A stretch of DNA of 64,000 bases from Tenacibaculum discolor (GCF_003664185.1 NZ_RCCS01000007.1:124001-188000); one strand, 5' to 3'; positions 17,678 to 27,482 are shown, counted from the stretch's first letter. Notes: generated from the letters alone by a model not told the origin. Translations and numbers: made by a program.

Positions 17678-18613
17678 ATGCAACAAACAACAAATACAAT
17701 AGTAATGGTTCGTCCTGCAAGTTTTAGGATGAATGAACAAACAGCAGTAAATAACTATTACCAGCAAGAATTGTCAGGAATGTTACCTGCATCAATCAAT
17801 GCTAAGGCACAAGAAGAGTTTGATGCTTTTGTAGAAAAATTGGAAGCTGTTGGTGTTACTGTAGTAGTTGTTGAAGATACTAAAGAACCAAATACACCAG
17901 ATGCATTGTTTCCAAACAATTGGATTTCTTTTCATGAAAATGGAGATATTGCTATCTATCCAATGTTTGCAGATAATAGACGTTTAGAGCGTAGAGAAGA
18001 TGTACTAGAGATTTTAGAAGAAAAAGGGTTTGTAATAGAAAATGTTGTAGACTACTCTGAAGCAGAAGAGGAAGAGGTTTTCTTAGAAGGAACTGGAAGT
18101 ATGATTTTAGATAGGCACAACAGAAAAGCGTATTGTGCTTTGTCTCCTCGTGCAGATGAAGAACTATTTATTGAGTTTTGCGAAGATTTTGAATATACCC
18201 CTGTAATTTTTACAGCAAACCAAACAGTTGAGGGAAGGAGAGAAGCTATTTATCATACAAATGTAATGATGTGTGTTGCAGAAAGTTTTGCGGTGATATG
18301 TTTAGATTCAATAGATGATAAAAAAGAAAAGAAAAACTTATTAAAACACTTAAAGTCAGACGGAAAAGAAGTTATTGCCATTTCAGAACAACAAGTAACA
18401 CAATTTGCAGGAAACATGTTACAAGTTAAAGGAGCAAATGATGAACGTTACTTAGTAATGAGTTCCTCTGCTTTTAATTCGTTGAATTCTAATCAAGTTA
18501 AAGCTATAGAAAAGCACAGCAAAATACTACACAGCTCTCTAGAAACTATAGAAACCTGTGGTGGTGGAAGTGCTCGTTGCATGATGGCTGAGGTTTTTTT
18601 ACCAAGAGCTTAA
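17678..18613 (+). CDS. ctlX: Citrulline-utilisation-type hydrolase (CtlX, amidinotransferase fold)
   Basis: 311 residues of the arginine deiminase/DDAH superfamily. Catalytic residues fit C301 in GGGSARCMM, H193 in YHTNVMM, and D75 and E137 at the usual positions, with the conserved PNNWISF at 79-85. CtlX was described in Francisella as a cytosolic hydrolase needed for using citrulline as an arginine source; most flavobacterial homologues carry that name without experimental support. A TTG and a TACATTCG box (17641-17673) are possible promoter parts but lie very near the start. Its stop overlaps the stop of the convergent membrane-protein gene. Confidence 0.9.
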   Translation: MQQTTNTIVMVRPASFRMNEQTAVNNYYQQELSGMLPASINAKAQEEFDAFVEKLEAVGVTVVVVEDTKEPNTPDALFPNNWISFHENGDIAIYPMFADNRRLERREDVLEILEEKGFVIENVVDYSEAEEEEVFLEGTGSMILDRHNRKAYCALSPRADEELFIEFCEDFEYTPVIFTANQTVEGRREAIYHTNVMMCVAESFAVICLDSIDDKKEKKNLLKHLKSDGKEVIAISEQQVTQFAGNMLQVKGANDERYLVMSSSAFNSLNSNQVKAIEKHSKILHSSLETIETCGGGSARCMMAEVFLPRA

Positions 18614-19062
18614 GCAACCATTGTATTTGAGACTTTATAGTTTTTATAGTACTGCATTAAGATAAAAGAACAGATTACTGAAGAAGCAATTCCTTCAATA
18701 GCTAATGCAAATACAACTAGTGGTAAACTTAGATTCTGACCCCAAAAAGAAGATTGTTCAAGTATAGTCATAAAACCAGGATCTATAAAATCTACATATA
18801 TAATAAGACCTAAAATGGTTAAGGCTACAGCAATTATAGAGGTTCCAATCCCTAATAAAAAATTGCTAAAATATAACGATTCGTGGTTTTTAATGATATT
18901 GGTTTTTATAGCTCTGTTAATACCATAAAGAACGAAAGCAAAGTTTAAAAAACGCAGTTCGGAAACATCTTCCAATCCAAAAATTTTCATAATTAGAAAG
19001 AAGCCAACAATGCCCGCAAAAATTAGCAGCGCATTGCTGAATATTATTTTATTGCTCGCCAT
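18610..19062 (-). CDS. Four-helix membrane protein, unknown
   Basis: 150 residues with four clear hydrophobic helices (about 9-27, 38-52, 64-90 and 112-135) and no motif I recognise. It resembles the small four-helix proteins common in Bacteroidetes (DUF4199-like in layout only). The 3' end shares four bases (TTAA) with the ctlX stop, so the two transcripts converge with no room for a terminator. Confidence 0.75.
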   Translation of the reverse strand: MASNKIIFSNALLIFAGIVGFFLIMKIFGLEDVSELRFLNFAFVLYGINRAIKTNIIKNHESLYFSNFLLGIGTSIIAVALTILGLIIYVDFIDPGFMTILEQSSFWGQNLSLPLVVFALAIEGIASSVICSFILMQYYKNYKVSNTMVA

Positions 19063-19125
19063 AATAGTACATTTTAAGAGTTAATCGTCTTAAAAGTACA
19101 AAATAATGATATGAAAATCAATTAT

Positions 19126-22023
19126 TTATAGTAAAGCTTCTCTTAAAATTGTTACAGGATGTTTTGCTAGACGCTTTGTTCCGTCATAAATTTGATGACG
19201 GCAACTCGTACCAGCGGCTACTATTTCAGTATCAACCGAACAATTTCGAACTCTAGGAAACAACGTATCTTCACCCACTTGCATACTTACTTTATAATGC
19301 TCTTTTTCATATCCAAAAGATCCAGCCATACCGCAACAACCGGTATTCATAATGGTTACTTTATAGTTCTTGGGAATATTTAATATAGAAAAAGAAGCAT
19401 GTGTACTAGACAATGCTTTTTGATGACAATGTCCATGTATTTTAAGCTCCTTTGTTTCATTACTAAACTTAGTTGTATCTATGGAACCATTAGCATGTTC
19501 GTTCGCTAAAAACTCTTCAATAGTAAAACAATTTTCAGAAAGCTTTTTGGCAGATATTTTATCATCTGCTAAACGTAAGTATTCGTCTCTAAAGGTTAAA
19601 ATAGCAGAAGGTTCAATTCCAACGAGTGGTGTTTCTTTAGAAATTAATTCTTTAAAAATAGTAATATTATTATTAGTAATTTCTTTAGCTTCCTTTAAAA
19701 AACCTTTAGATATATAGCTACGTCCGCTTTCTTCATGATCTACAGTTTTTACTTCGTATCCTAACTTTTCCAATACCACTACGGCATCTTTACCAATTTC
19801 AGTATCGTAGTAGTTGGTAAATTCATCGTTGAATATATAAACGGTTTTTTTTGAGTTTGTCGATTGGTGTTTTTTTAACCAAGTACTTAATGGCTGTTTA
19901 GCTAATTTAGGAACAGAACGTTCTGTAGCAACTCCCATAACTTTTTTAGCTAGGGTAGTGTTGGTAAAGAAATTTGTTAGCACAGGGAACTTACTTCCTA
20001 ATTTATTGTATTTGGCATTGTTAGCAAACAATTTACTACGGAAAGAATACCCGTTTGTTTCTTGATATTGGTATAAGAATTCTGCTTTCATTGAAGCAAT
20101 ATCTACATTACTCGGACATTCGCTAGCACAAGCTTTACAGCTTAAACATAGGTCGAGAATATCTTTTAGTTCTTTAGAATCGAACTTGTTTTTAGCAGTA
20201 TTATTGGTTAACACTTCACGTAATGTGTTTGCTCTAGCTCGTGTAGTTTCCTTTTCGTTTCGAGTTGCTCGATAACTCGGACACAAGGTTCCACCAGCTT
20301 CGGGAGACTTACGACAGTCACCTGAACCGTTGCATTTTTCAGCCAGTTTTAAAATACCTTCGCTATCTGAAAAATCTTGAAGAGTTGCTATCTCAGGTTC
20401 ATTTCTATCAATTTCATAACGCAAACTTTGATCCATAGGAAAAGCATCTGTAATTTTTCCTTTATTGAATACGTTATTTGGATCGAATGCCTTTTTTATT
20501 CTTCGTAATAGTTGATAGTTTTTATCACCTATCATCAATGGAATAAACTCTGCACGCACAATACCATCACCATGTTCACCACTAAAGGACCCTTGATATT
20601 TCTTAACTAACTCAGCGGTTTCAGTAGTTATTTTCCTAAACAGTACTACATCTTCCTTTTTCTTTAAATTCAAAATAGGACGTAAGTGTAACTCACCAGC
20701 TCCTGCATGTGCATAATACACTGCTCTTTGCTGATATTTATCCATAATCTTGGTGAATTCCTCAATATAGTTAGGCAAATCTTCTAGGGCTACGGCAGTA
20801 TCTTCAATACAAGCTACCGCTTTATCGTCTCCCACTATATTCCCTAATAATCCTAAACCAGCTTTTCGTAGTTGATGCACTTTAGCAATGTCTTCACCAT
20901 ACACTTTAGGATAGTGGTATCCAAAGTTGTTTGCCTTTAAATCTTCAATAAGTTTATCGGTTAGTACTTCTGCTTCTTCAATGGTATCGGCAGAAACTTC
21001 TAACATTAATACAGCTTCAGGATCTCCTTGTAAAAAGAAACGATTTTTTGCTTGTTCACGGTTGTTTTTAGTACAGTCTAAAATCACTTTATCCATCAAT
21101 TCACAAGCATAGAGCGTGTGTTTCATAGTGGTAACGGTAGCTTTTAAACTTTCATTTACACTGGTAAAATGTGGACACACCATAATACTTTGGGTAGGAG
21201 GTAAGTCGTCTAGTTGAATGGTGATAGCTGTTGAAAATACCAAAGTACCTTCACTTCCTGATAAAAATTTAGCAGGGTTAATAGTTGGTTCAGTTCCGCC
21301 AAATAAATCGGAAGTTAAAAACTCATCAACAGCATACCCAGTATTTCTTCGGTGAATGCTTTCCTTTGGGAATTCTTTTTTAATTTCTTGCTGAATAGCT
21401 TCTTGAGAAAGCTCTGTATAAATAGCACGATAGATGTTTCCTTCTAATGAATTCTCTATTTTCTTTTGGTTGAATTCAGCTGAGGTAATTTCAGAAAAAG
21501 TAACTTCACTACCATCACTTAATAAACCTTGAATAGCAATGACTTTATCGCGGGTAACTCCGTAACGTATAGAAGTACTTCCTGAAGAGTTGTTACCTAC
21601 CATTCCGCCAATCATACAACGGTTAGAGGTTGAGGTATTCGGACCAAAAAACAATCCGAAAGGTTTTAGGAAGCGGTTTAAATCATCACGAATAATTCCT
21701 GGCTCTACGGTAATGGTTTTGTTAATTTCATCAAAAGCCAATATGTTGGTAAAGTGTTTAGAAACGTCTACAACAATTCCATCTCCTACACACTGTCCTG
21801 CTAACGAAGTTCCTGCAGTACGAGGAATTAAGGTAATATTGTTCTTAGTAGCAAAATCAATTAACAGTTGAATATCTTGTATATTCTTGGGGTAGGCAAC
21901 TGCTAGTGGGATTTTACGATATACTGAAGCATCGGTTGCGTAAATGTTTTTATGTAGGTCGTCAAAAAATAGTTCGCCAGTTAATGATTTTTTGAACGTT
22001 TCTAGTTGTGTTGTTTGTACCAT
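19126..22023 (-). CDS. FAD and Fe-S D-2-hydroxyacid dehydrogenase, YdiJ-like (probable D-2-hydroxyglutarate dehydrogenase)
   Basis: 965 residues. An FAD_binding_4 domain (about 35-260, with PRTAGTSLAGQCVG) is followed by a FAD-oxidase C domain to about 540, with HAGAGELHLRPILNL and SGEHGDGIVRAEFIP. Next is a ferredoxin-like region with CNGSGDCRKS and CLSCKACASECPSNVD, and then a CCG-type domain with HGHCHQKAL and NTGCCGMAGSFG. This layout is that of E. coli YdiJ, which oxidises D-2-hydroxyglutarate to 2-oxoglutarate. The neighbours, an Lrp regulator and hglS whose product is D-2-hydroxyglutarate, support that substrate. Electrons probably go to the respiratory chain. D-lactate is an alternative substrate. 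Confidence 0.9.
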   Translation of the reverse strand: MVQTTQLETFKKSLTGELFFDDLHKNIYATDASVYRKIPLAVAYPKNIQDIQLLIDFATKNNITLIPRTAGTSLAGQCVGDGIVVDVSKHFTNILAFDEINKTITVEPGIIRDDLNRFLKPFGLFFGPNTSTSNRCMIGGMVGNNSSGSTSIRYGVTRDKVIAIQGLLSDGSEVTFSEITSAEFNQKKIENSLEGNIYRAIYTELSQEAIQQEIKKEFPKESIHRRNTGYAVDEFLTSDLFGGTEPTINPAKFLSGSEGTLVFSTAITIQLDDLPPTQSIMVCPHFTSVNESLKATVTTMKHTLYACELMDKVILDCTKNNREQAKNRFFLQGDPEAVLMLEVSADTIEEAEVLTDKLIEDLKANNFGYHYPKVYGEDIAKVHQLRKAGLGLLGNIVGDDKAVACIEDTAVALEDLPNYIEEFTKIMDKYQQRAVYYAHAGAGELHLRPILNLKKKEDVVLFRKITTETAELVKKYQGSFSGEHGDGIVRAEFIPLMIGDKNYQLLRRIKKAFDPNNVFNKGKITDAFPMDQSLRYEIDRNEPEIATLQDFSDSEGILKLAEKCNGSGDCRKSPEAGGTLCPSYRATRNEKETTRARANTLREVLTNNTAKNKFDSKELKDILDLCLSCKACASECPSNVDIASMKAEFLYQYQETNGYSFRSKLFANNAKYNKLGSKFPVLTNFFTNTTLAKKVMGVATERSVPKLAKQPLSTWLKKHQSTNSKKTVYIFNDEFTNYYDTEIGKDAVVVLEKLGYEVKTVDHEESGRSYISKGFLKEAKEITNNNITIFKELISKETPLVGIEPSAILTFRDEYLRLADDKISAKKLSENCFTIEEFLANEHANGSIDTTKFSNETKELKIHGHCHQKALSSTHASFSILNIPKNYKVTIMNTGCCGMAGSFGYEKEHYKVSMQVGEDTLFPRVRNCSVDTEIVAAGTSCRHQIYDGTKRLAKHPVTILREALL

Positions 22024-22059
22024 TATCTTAATTACCTAAAATGTGGGTAGTGTTGTTAG

Positions 22060-22518
22060 TTATTCTATTGGAATGTGACGCTTAAAACAGGTATCGAAAC
22101 ATATAAAAGTATCGGTTCCTGCCACTCCTTTAATTAAATGTACGTTATCGTATAGTATTTTTTGTAAATGTTCATTGTCTCTAGCAAAGATTAAAATAAA
22201 AATAGCGTAGTAACCGGAAACAAAGTTACATTCGGTTATTTCAGGTATTTTTTCCAACTCATGCATTACTTCTTTAGCAAAGCGAGCTTCACGTAATCGA
22301 ATACCTGTGTATGATTTGGTTTTATAACCTAAGTTCTTTTCTTCTAAAACAAACTCAGCATTTTTAATAACACCTTCAGCTGTTAGCTTTTTAATGCGCT
22401 GATGAATTAAGGAGTTGGAAACTTTTAATTCTTCCGCAATTTGTGAATAGGCTTTACGAGCGTCTAAACGTAATTTTGAAAGTATTTGTTTGTCTATATA
22501 ATCAAATTGATTTTCCAA
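22060..22518 (-). CDS. Lrp/AsnC family transcriptional regulator
   Basis: 152 residues. N-terminal helix-turn-helix (about 5-60; IDKQILSKLRLDARKAYSQIAEEL and NSLIHQRIKKL), then a RAM/AsnC ligand-binding domain (about 68-145; ITECNFVSGYYAIFI and GVAGTDTFICFD). Such regulators sense amino acids. Lying between hglS and the YdiJ-like gene on the same strand, it probably responds to lysine or a catabolite and controls both. No ATG is available near the domain start; the frame begins at a TTG (22518-22516). Confidence 0.93.
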   Translation of the reverse strand: MENQFDYIDKQILSKLRLDARKAYSQIAEELKVSNSLIHQRIKKLTAEGVIKNAEFVLEEKNLGYKTKSYTGIRLREARFAKEVMHELEKIPEITECNFVSGYYAIFILIFARDNEHLQKILYDNVHLIKGVAGTDTFICFDTCFKRHIPIE

Positions 22519-22580
22519 AAGAATAATTTTGTTAGAATAAACTTAATATAAGCTACAAGATAAACAATCGTTTTTAACGA

Positions 22581-22622
22581 AAAAAGTGTAGCCGATGATG
22601 CAAATATACGGCTACACTTTTT
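22581..22622 (-). terminator. Terminator between hglS and the Lrp gene
   Basis: A perfect 14-base stem (AAAAAGTGTAGCCG / CGGCTACACTTTTT) around a 14-base loop, with T-runs on both strands. It ends hglS transcription, so the Lrp gene needs its own promoter. Confidence 0.9.
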
Positions 22623-22640
22623 CAATATTCGATTTTATGA

Positions 22641-24071
22641 TTAAGCATTTATTACTGACAAGCAGTTTTGTATGCTTTCATCTTGCATATCTTCATACCA
22701 TTTTGTTAACTTATAAACAGGTTCACCTAAATCTTTTTCAAATAATGATTGATTAGAAGTACCTTTATATTCACGCTTAGCATCATCTGTACCTAAGTTT
22801 GAAGCAAAAATTCCTGCTGCACTTACAGGTAAGAAATCTTCGTAGACCATAGGTTCTATGCTTAAATAACCATCCTTTAATAATTGGTTTACATCTTCTT
22901 TTGTATACACTTTATCTTTAGATAAGGTTTTTACTTTATCGGTGGTAAAGTAATGGAAGTAAGCCAGCTCTTTTGATTGTAACTCTTTGTAGTTATCAGG
23001 AAAAACTTTAAAATTTTCTGCTAATAATTCATTGTATTCAGAGGCATTTTCGGCAGTTGGTGATCCACCAATAGCTTTACGTGTTTTACCTAACAGTTCA
23101 TGATACAAGTCAAGTCCTTTTTGAGTTAATGCTGCACCACGTTGTTCAATCTCACCAAAACGAGCTTTATGTTCGCCTATTTCTTCTTTTTCAACATTGT
23201 TTTTAAAAGTTACTTTTTCGGTCAATGCCTTAAAACTTGTTTGACGTAGTAAAATAGGGCATTTTCTTGCAGGAGGTCCTTCTATATTGTCTTTTGGTGG
23301 AATATTACGATCCTCCATACTTACTTGTACCTTATCTATATCTAAAGTTCTAGGAGTTAAGTGGTTGATGTGAGGTCCTTTAAAAGCAACTACATCAGCA
23401 ATTAATCTGTGTTGATTTAGTAAAGCTTCGTACATTTCATAATCTACAGTAGCAGTATCGTGCCAACGAAAAGTTTCTAATGCTTCTTGAACAAAGGTTT
23501 CGGCATCTTCTTTATTTAAACCTCCTTCTTTTTCGGATTTATCAATGAGTTGTAAAACTTTTTCTGTAAAAATTTGACGTTTTTCTAAAATAGTTTCAAC
23601 ATTGCTACGAAGCTGAGCATCATCAATTAAATCTATACGTAATAAAGAGGTAAAAACTCTGAATGGAGCTTGGTTAAGAGCAGTGCTTTCAATAGCTCTA
23701 AACGCCGTAGAGTGAACAGGAACACCAGCTGGGGCTAAATCATAGTAACCAACAGAATACATTCCCATAACCTTAAACAGACGCCTCATAGTAAATAGCT
23801 CATAGGGTTTACCTAAACGAATTGCTCCGTGGCGTTCCATATTTAGTCGAGTTAATTCTCCAGTATGTGCTAACTGTTCTTCAATTTCTTTAGACTCTGA
23901 AAGAACGTTTTCATTTATGTCATGAACCAAATCAAGTAGATCACCATAAAGTGGTACCTCTTTCTTGTACATATCAGACATAATTTTAGAGAAACGGTTA
24001 CGAATGTACTCTGGAGAGACAAGTCCTTCAGCCGTATTAGTAAAACTTTCTAGTTTATTTTTTGATGACAT
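22641..24071 (-). CDS. hglS: 2-oxoadipate dioxygenase/decarboxylase HglS (DUF1338)
   Basis: 476 residues, the normal length for DUF1338/YdcJ (PF07063). HglS converts 2-oxoadipate, O2 and Fe(II) to D-2-hydroxyglutarate and CO2, the last unusual step of lysine breakdown through 2-aminoadipate. The motif ERHGAIRLG contains H81 and R85, with the same four-residue spacing as the H70 metal ligand and R74 of the Pseudomonas putida enzyme. HINHLTPR (H234/H237) and FGEIEQRG (E307/E309) carry the likely second His and the Glu ligand. The adjacent Lrp and YdiJ-like genes fit a lysine-degradation module. A strong terminator follows. Confidence 0.9.
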   Translation of the reverse strand: MSSKNKLESFTNTAEGLVSPEYIRNRFSKIMSDMYKKEVPLYGDLLDLVHDINENVLSESKEIEEQLAHTGELTRLNMERHGAIRLGKPYELFTMRRLFKVMGMYSVGYYDLAPAGVPVHSTAFRAIESTALNQAPFRVFTSLLRIDLIDDAQLRSNVETILEKRQIFTEKVLQLIDKSEKEGGLNKEDAETFVQEALETFRWHDTATVDYEMYEALLNQHRLIADVVAFKGPHINHLTPRTLDIDKVQVSMEDRNIPPKDNIEGPPARKCPILLRQTSFKALTEKVTFKNNVEKEEIGEHKARFGEIEQRGAALTQKGLDLYHELLGKTRKAIGGSPTAENASEYNELLAENFKVFPDNYKELQSKELAYFHYFTTDKVKTLSKDKVYTKEDVNQLLKDGYLSIEPMVYEDFLPVSAAGIFASNLGTDDAKREYKGTSNQSLFEKDLGEPVYKLTKWYEDMQDESIQNCLSVINA

Positions 24072-24538
24072 AGTTTGTTGAAATTTGCTACAAATTAAAA
24101 GAATTTAATTTTTTTTAGAGTCTATAAAAGTGAATTTTGTTTTATTGATGTTTATTTTGAGTTGATTTGCTTTTGTTAATGCGTTTTTTAAAAACAAAAA
24201 GACAATTTTTACTGAAAAAATGTTTTTTAAAAGTCAATTTGACTTTGTTCCTGTGTATAAGCCTTAGTAAAATATTTCTGAGTTCTTAATTCTATTAGAG
24301 AATAAGCAAGGAATGTATACCTTAAACAAAAAATCAAGAGTTTCTTAACTTTAAGAATAATAGTAAATAAGTGTTTAGTAGATAGAGTTCCAGTTGAATT
24401 TTATATGGAAAAATTTAATTTACAGTAATTTTCTTCTCTCAAATATAAAAAATAAACATTAAAAAGGTGTTCCATTAGTATTGGGACAATACCCAAGGTT
24501 TAATAGGTTTGTTGTTTTTGCCTAAGAGGAGTAGTTTT
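24072..24538. other. Intergenic region of 467 bases, no gene seen
   Basis: This stretch lies between the hglS start and the 3' end of the BNR-type lipoprotein gene, both minus strand. It is very AT-rich. It holds a weak TTGGG / CCCAA hairpin near 24479-24500, which may terminate the downstream-lying lipoprotein transcript. No tRNA-like fold, clear promoter or convincing coding relic was found. The CCTAAGAGGAGTAG near 24520 resembles CCTAAGGGGAGTAA near 25910, each following a gene end, but is too short to call a repeat. Confidence 0.5.
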
Positions 24539-25699
24539 TTAATTTATAATTGTTTGATATAAGTTATTTCTGTCTAGAATATAAATATGCTTATTAAGTA
24601 CTTGAATAGCATATGAATCTGCTTCAAAAAACACAGAGTCATCTTTTTTTGTTAAAAAAGGCTGAGTATTTGTTCCTTTACTATCAATTTTAAAAACAAA
24701 TGATATAGCTTCACCTGAAGTATAAAAAGAGGTTGTTATAAACGCATTATTTTTATGAATAGCTATATCAGATATTTCTCCATAAGGCATGTGTGTTTTT
24801 TTCCAAGTTTTCCCTGAATCATTTGTATACAATAATATATTGTTTAAACCGCCAATAAAACCAGTTTTGGAGTTAAAAAACGCAATAGATGATAATACAG
24901 AATTTTCCCCAGAGTATAGAAGTTGCCAGTTAATTCCTCCATCAATACTTTTATAGCATTTTCCAGATAATGTGGTTATTATTAATTCATCAGCAGAAAG
25001 TATTGCTATATCTGATATGCCTTTTTCATTTTTAGGGAGGTTATTATTTTTAATGATTTTCCAGTTTTCGCCTCCATCTATTGTTTTTAATATTACGGAA
25101 TGGCGCTCATGTTCTCCGACAATAAAACCTATTTTTTCTGTTAAAAATCTAATTTTATAATATTTGAATTTTTGATACCTACTTTGGTTGTCTTTAAAAA
25201 AGTATTTAGTATCAAAAACACTCCAGTTTTTTCCAAAATCTTCACTTTTATAAATATAGTTATTAGCTCCAACTATAAAAATATTATTTCCAGAAAAATC
25301 TACAGATAGAAAGGAGTTGGCAAATCTAGAAAAACTAACTTCTTTCCAGGTTTTTCCACCATTTTGGGTGATTCTAGCGCTTAATCTGGTTCCGCCAACT
25401 ATAACACCAAGGTTGTTATTTTTAAACTTAAGGCCTTGATAAAAATGAAATCCAGTTTCATCTAGATGATGTAGTATCGAAACTTCTTGATTAGAGGATG
25501 TATTGGTAAATTTATATTGATTTTGGGTAATATTATTATAAGTATTGTATTCTATTCCAGGAGCTTTATTTATTGGTATAAAGCTTTTACTAACCTTGTA
25601 TGTTTTTGGGGTAAGGTCATTTTTGTTTGATTTATTATTGATACAAGAGTAGAAAAGAGTAATTGTAAATAATAAGATAGGTAATTGGGGTATTTTCAT
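24539..25699 (-). CDS. BNR/Ycf48-like beta-propeller lipoprotein
   Basis: 386 residues. Lipoprotein signal with lipobox LFYSC (Cys at about 19). Repeated Asp-box-type motifs follow: NGGKTWKEV, DFGKNWSV, DGGENWKI, DGGINWQLL and DSGKTWKK. They are spaced as in a six- or seven-bladed Ycf48/sialidase-type propeller. Ycf48 itself helps photosystem II assembly, but in heterotrophs the fold is a general scaffold. The function here is unknown; location is probably the outer membrane. It has no operon partner. Confidence 0.88.
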   Translation of the reverse strand: MKIPQLPILLFTITLFYSCINNKSNKNDLTPKTYKVSKSFIPINKAPGIEYNTYNNITQNQYKFTNTSSNQEVSILHHLDETGFHFYQGLKFKNNNLGVIVGGTRLSARITQNGGKTWKEVSFSRFANSFLSVDFSGNNIFIVGANNYIYKSEDFGKNWSVFDTKYFFKDNQSRYQKFKYYKIRFLTEKIGFIVGEHERHSVILKTIDGGENWKIIKNNNLPKNEKGISDIAILSADELIITTLSGKCYKSIDGGINWQLLYSGENSVLSSIAFFNSKTGFIGGLNNILLYTNDSGKTWKKTHMPYGEISDIAIHKNNAFITTSFYTSGEAISFVFKIDSKGTNTQPFLTKKDDSVFFEADSYAIQVLNKHIYILDRNNLYQTIIN

Positions 25700-25874
25700 T
25701 ATTCTAAGTAATTTTTATCTGTTTGTACTTGGTACATTCTAACTATACAAGTTTTGTATGGTTTGTGTTGTGCAAACATAAAAAAAAACAGGTTTAAAGC
25801 CTTAATAACAAAGAATCTCTTTTTAGCTATTTAATAGTTAAGCTTATGAGTAATATTCTAATGGTGAGGAGAAT

Positions 25875-25900
25875 AACACCTCAAACTTAATTGAGGTGTT
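25875..25900 (-). terminator. Hairpin after the peroxiredoxin-like gene
   Basis: Perfect 10-base arms AACACCTCAA / TTGAGGTGTT around a six-base loop, 95 bases beyond the stop codon of the minus-strand gene at 25995. The T-run is weak on both strands, so it may be a terminator or an mRNA-stabilising hairpin. Confidence 0.6.
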
Positions 25901-25994
25901 GTTTCCTACCTAAGGGGAGTAATTGTATTCAACACTTTACTGTAGAAAAATGTTTGTTCAGTAGGAGGTTCAAGTGTTGTGTTTATAATAGATA

Positions 25995-26651
25995 TTATTG
26001 TTTTTGTAAAGTAACTTCTGATATTATTGATAGTACTTTTTCTGGATCTAATCGTTCTGTATAATCTTCTGGTACATAACTGTATATAACTTTTCTCTCT
26101 TTGTTTACAATGTAGGTTGCAGGCATTGGTAATTCATAATCTTTGTTTCCATTGTGTTTGTCTACATCAAGATTAAAAGAATGATATACGGCTCTTAAAT
26201 CTTTAGGTAGTTGAAAAACTAACCCTAATGATTTTGCATATTGGTTTTCAAGATCACTTAAAACACTAAAAGTTAATTCGTTTTTTTCCGAAGTAGTTAA
26301 TGAATTATCTGGAGTTTCTGGACTAATGGCTACTAATGCAGTATTTAACTTGCTAAGTTTGGGGAGGATGTTTTGTAAGGCACGTAACTCCATATTGCAG
26401 AAAGGACACCATCCACCTCTGTAAAAAGAAATTACTAAAAAATCTTCTTTAAAATCAGTAAGTGATATGTTTTTATTGTTTACGTTGGGTAGGGTAAACG
26501 AAGGAAGTGTATCTCCTGTTTGTAAAGCTTTAGTACTTAACGATTGTGTTTTTAGTTTGTTTGTACTGGCTTCCATAATAGTCCATTTTTCGGCTGGTAT
26601 GTTTTGTTTATTAGTCGCTTTTCTTTCAGCAAGATTTTTTGATAAGTTCAT
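25995..26651 (-). CDS. Peroxiredoxin-like (AhpC/TSA family) protein
   Basis: 218 residues. A thioredoxin-fold AhpC-TSA domain at about 50-215, with the active site SFYRGGWCPFCNMELRAL. The WCPFC pair is typical of the peroxiredoxin-like group near PRX-like2/SelL rather than of classical 2-Cys peroxiredoxins. The first 45 residues are polar and variable with no clear signal peptide. It may remove peroxides or act as a thiol oxidoreductase. The upstream AraC-type gene is on the same strand, 99 bases away. Confidence 0.88.
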   Translation of the reverse strand: MNLSKNLAERKATNKQNIPAEKWTIMEASTNKLKTQSLSTKALQTGDTLPSFTLPNVNNKNISLTDFKEDFLVISFYRGGWCPFCNMELRALQNILPKLSKLNTALVAISPETPDNSLTTSEKNELTFSVLSDLENQYAKSLGLVFQLPKDLRAVYHSFNLDVDKHNGNKDYELPMPATYIVNKERKVIYSYVPEDYTERLDPEKVLSIISEVTLQKQ

Positions 26652-26750
26652 TTTTAGTAAGAGGTTTTATTTAATACTACAAATGTCAAAGAATTTACTA
26701 TGCAGAAAAATGGAATAAATTATAAAATGATGGAATAAATTCTCAACCTA

Positions 26751-27482
26751 TTAAGTAGCTGAGTTTTGTGTTCTAAATTGTGTAGGTGTGAGTTTTGTTT
26801 GCTTTTTAAAATACTTGATAAAATAATAAGGATCATCAAAACCTAATTGATAGGCAATCATTTGGCTAGTGTCTTTGGTATTTAGTAACTTGTCTTTGGC
26901 TTTTTCAATTACTTTTTCAGTAATAAATTTACAAGGCGTTTTATTTTCAGTCTGTTTAATTTCTTGTATTAATTTTTTAAGAGGTATTTCCATCATTTCT
27001 GCATAGGTACCTGCGCAATAATTGTGTTCTATGTTTTGATCAATTAATTCTGAAAATTGTACTGTAATGGATTGTGCTTTTAAGCTATTCTTAAAATCAC
27101 CTATAAATTCACTCCATAAAACATGAGTATAGCTTTCTAAAAGACGACTATTGTTTTTAGCCTTTAACAACGAGTGTATCTTACTTTTTTTATTGTCATA
27201 ATTTTTAATTTTCAACACTTCAAAAGGGATATTGATATTTGACAAATCTTTTTCCAAATCGGGAAATTTTTTTAAGTCGTGTTCATTTAGTTCGGCTACA
27301 AAACCTTCTATAAAAGGGGAGGTTGCTATAATATCAAACTTAACATCAAAAAAGAAGTAACTTTTAGCAGGAATAGCAAAAACGCTTCCGTCTTTTTCTA
27401 TAGTTATATTTCCATTAAAAAGAATGAGTAGGTTCTTTTTATTTGGAATTATTTTCTCGTTATTTTTTATAGTATATACCAT
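26751..27482 (-). CDS. AraC family transcriptional regulator
   Basis: 243 residues. The N-terminal half is a beta-rich, cupin-like sensor region. The C-terminal 100 residues hold two helix-turn-helix motifs, ending FDDPYYFIKYFKKQTKLTPTQFR, the AraC signature. The peroxiredoxin-like gene lies just downstream, so it is a possible target. The signal is unknown. Confidence 0.92.
   Translation of the reverse strand: MVYTIKNNEKIIPNKKNLLILFNGNITIEKDGSVFAIPAKSYFFFDVKFDIIATSPFIEGFVAELNEHDLKKFPDLEKDLSNINIPFEVLKIKNYDNKKSKIHSLLKAKNNSRLLESYTHVLWSEFIGDFKNSLKAQSITVQFSELIDQNIEHNYCAGTYAEMMEIPLKKLIQEIKQTENKTPCKFITEKVIEKAKDKLLNTKDTSQMIAYQLGFDDPYYFIKYFKKQTKLTPTQFRTQNSAT

Noticed and set aside
24500-25925. Possible short direct repeat CCTAAG-GGAGTA near 24520 and 25910
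   Set aside because: Only about 14 bases with a mismatch, no target-site duplication and no element between them.
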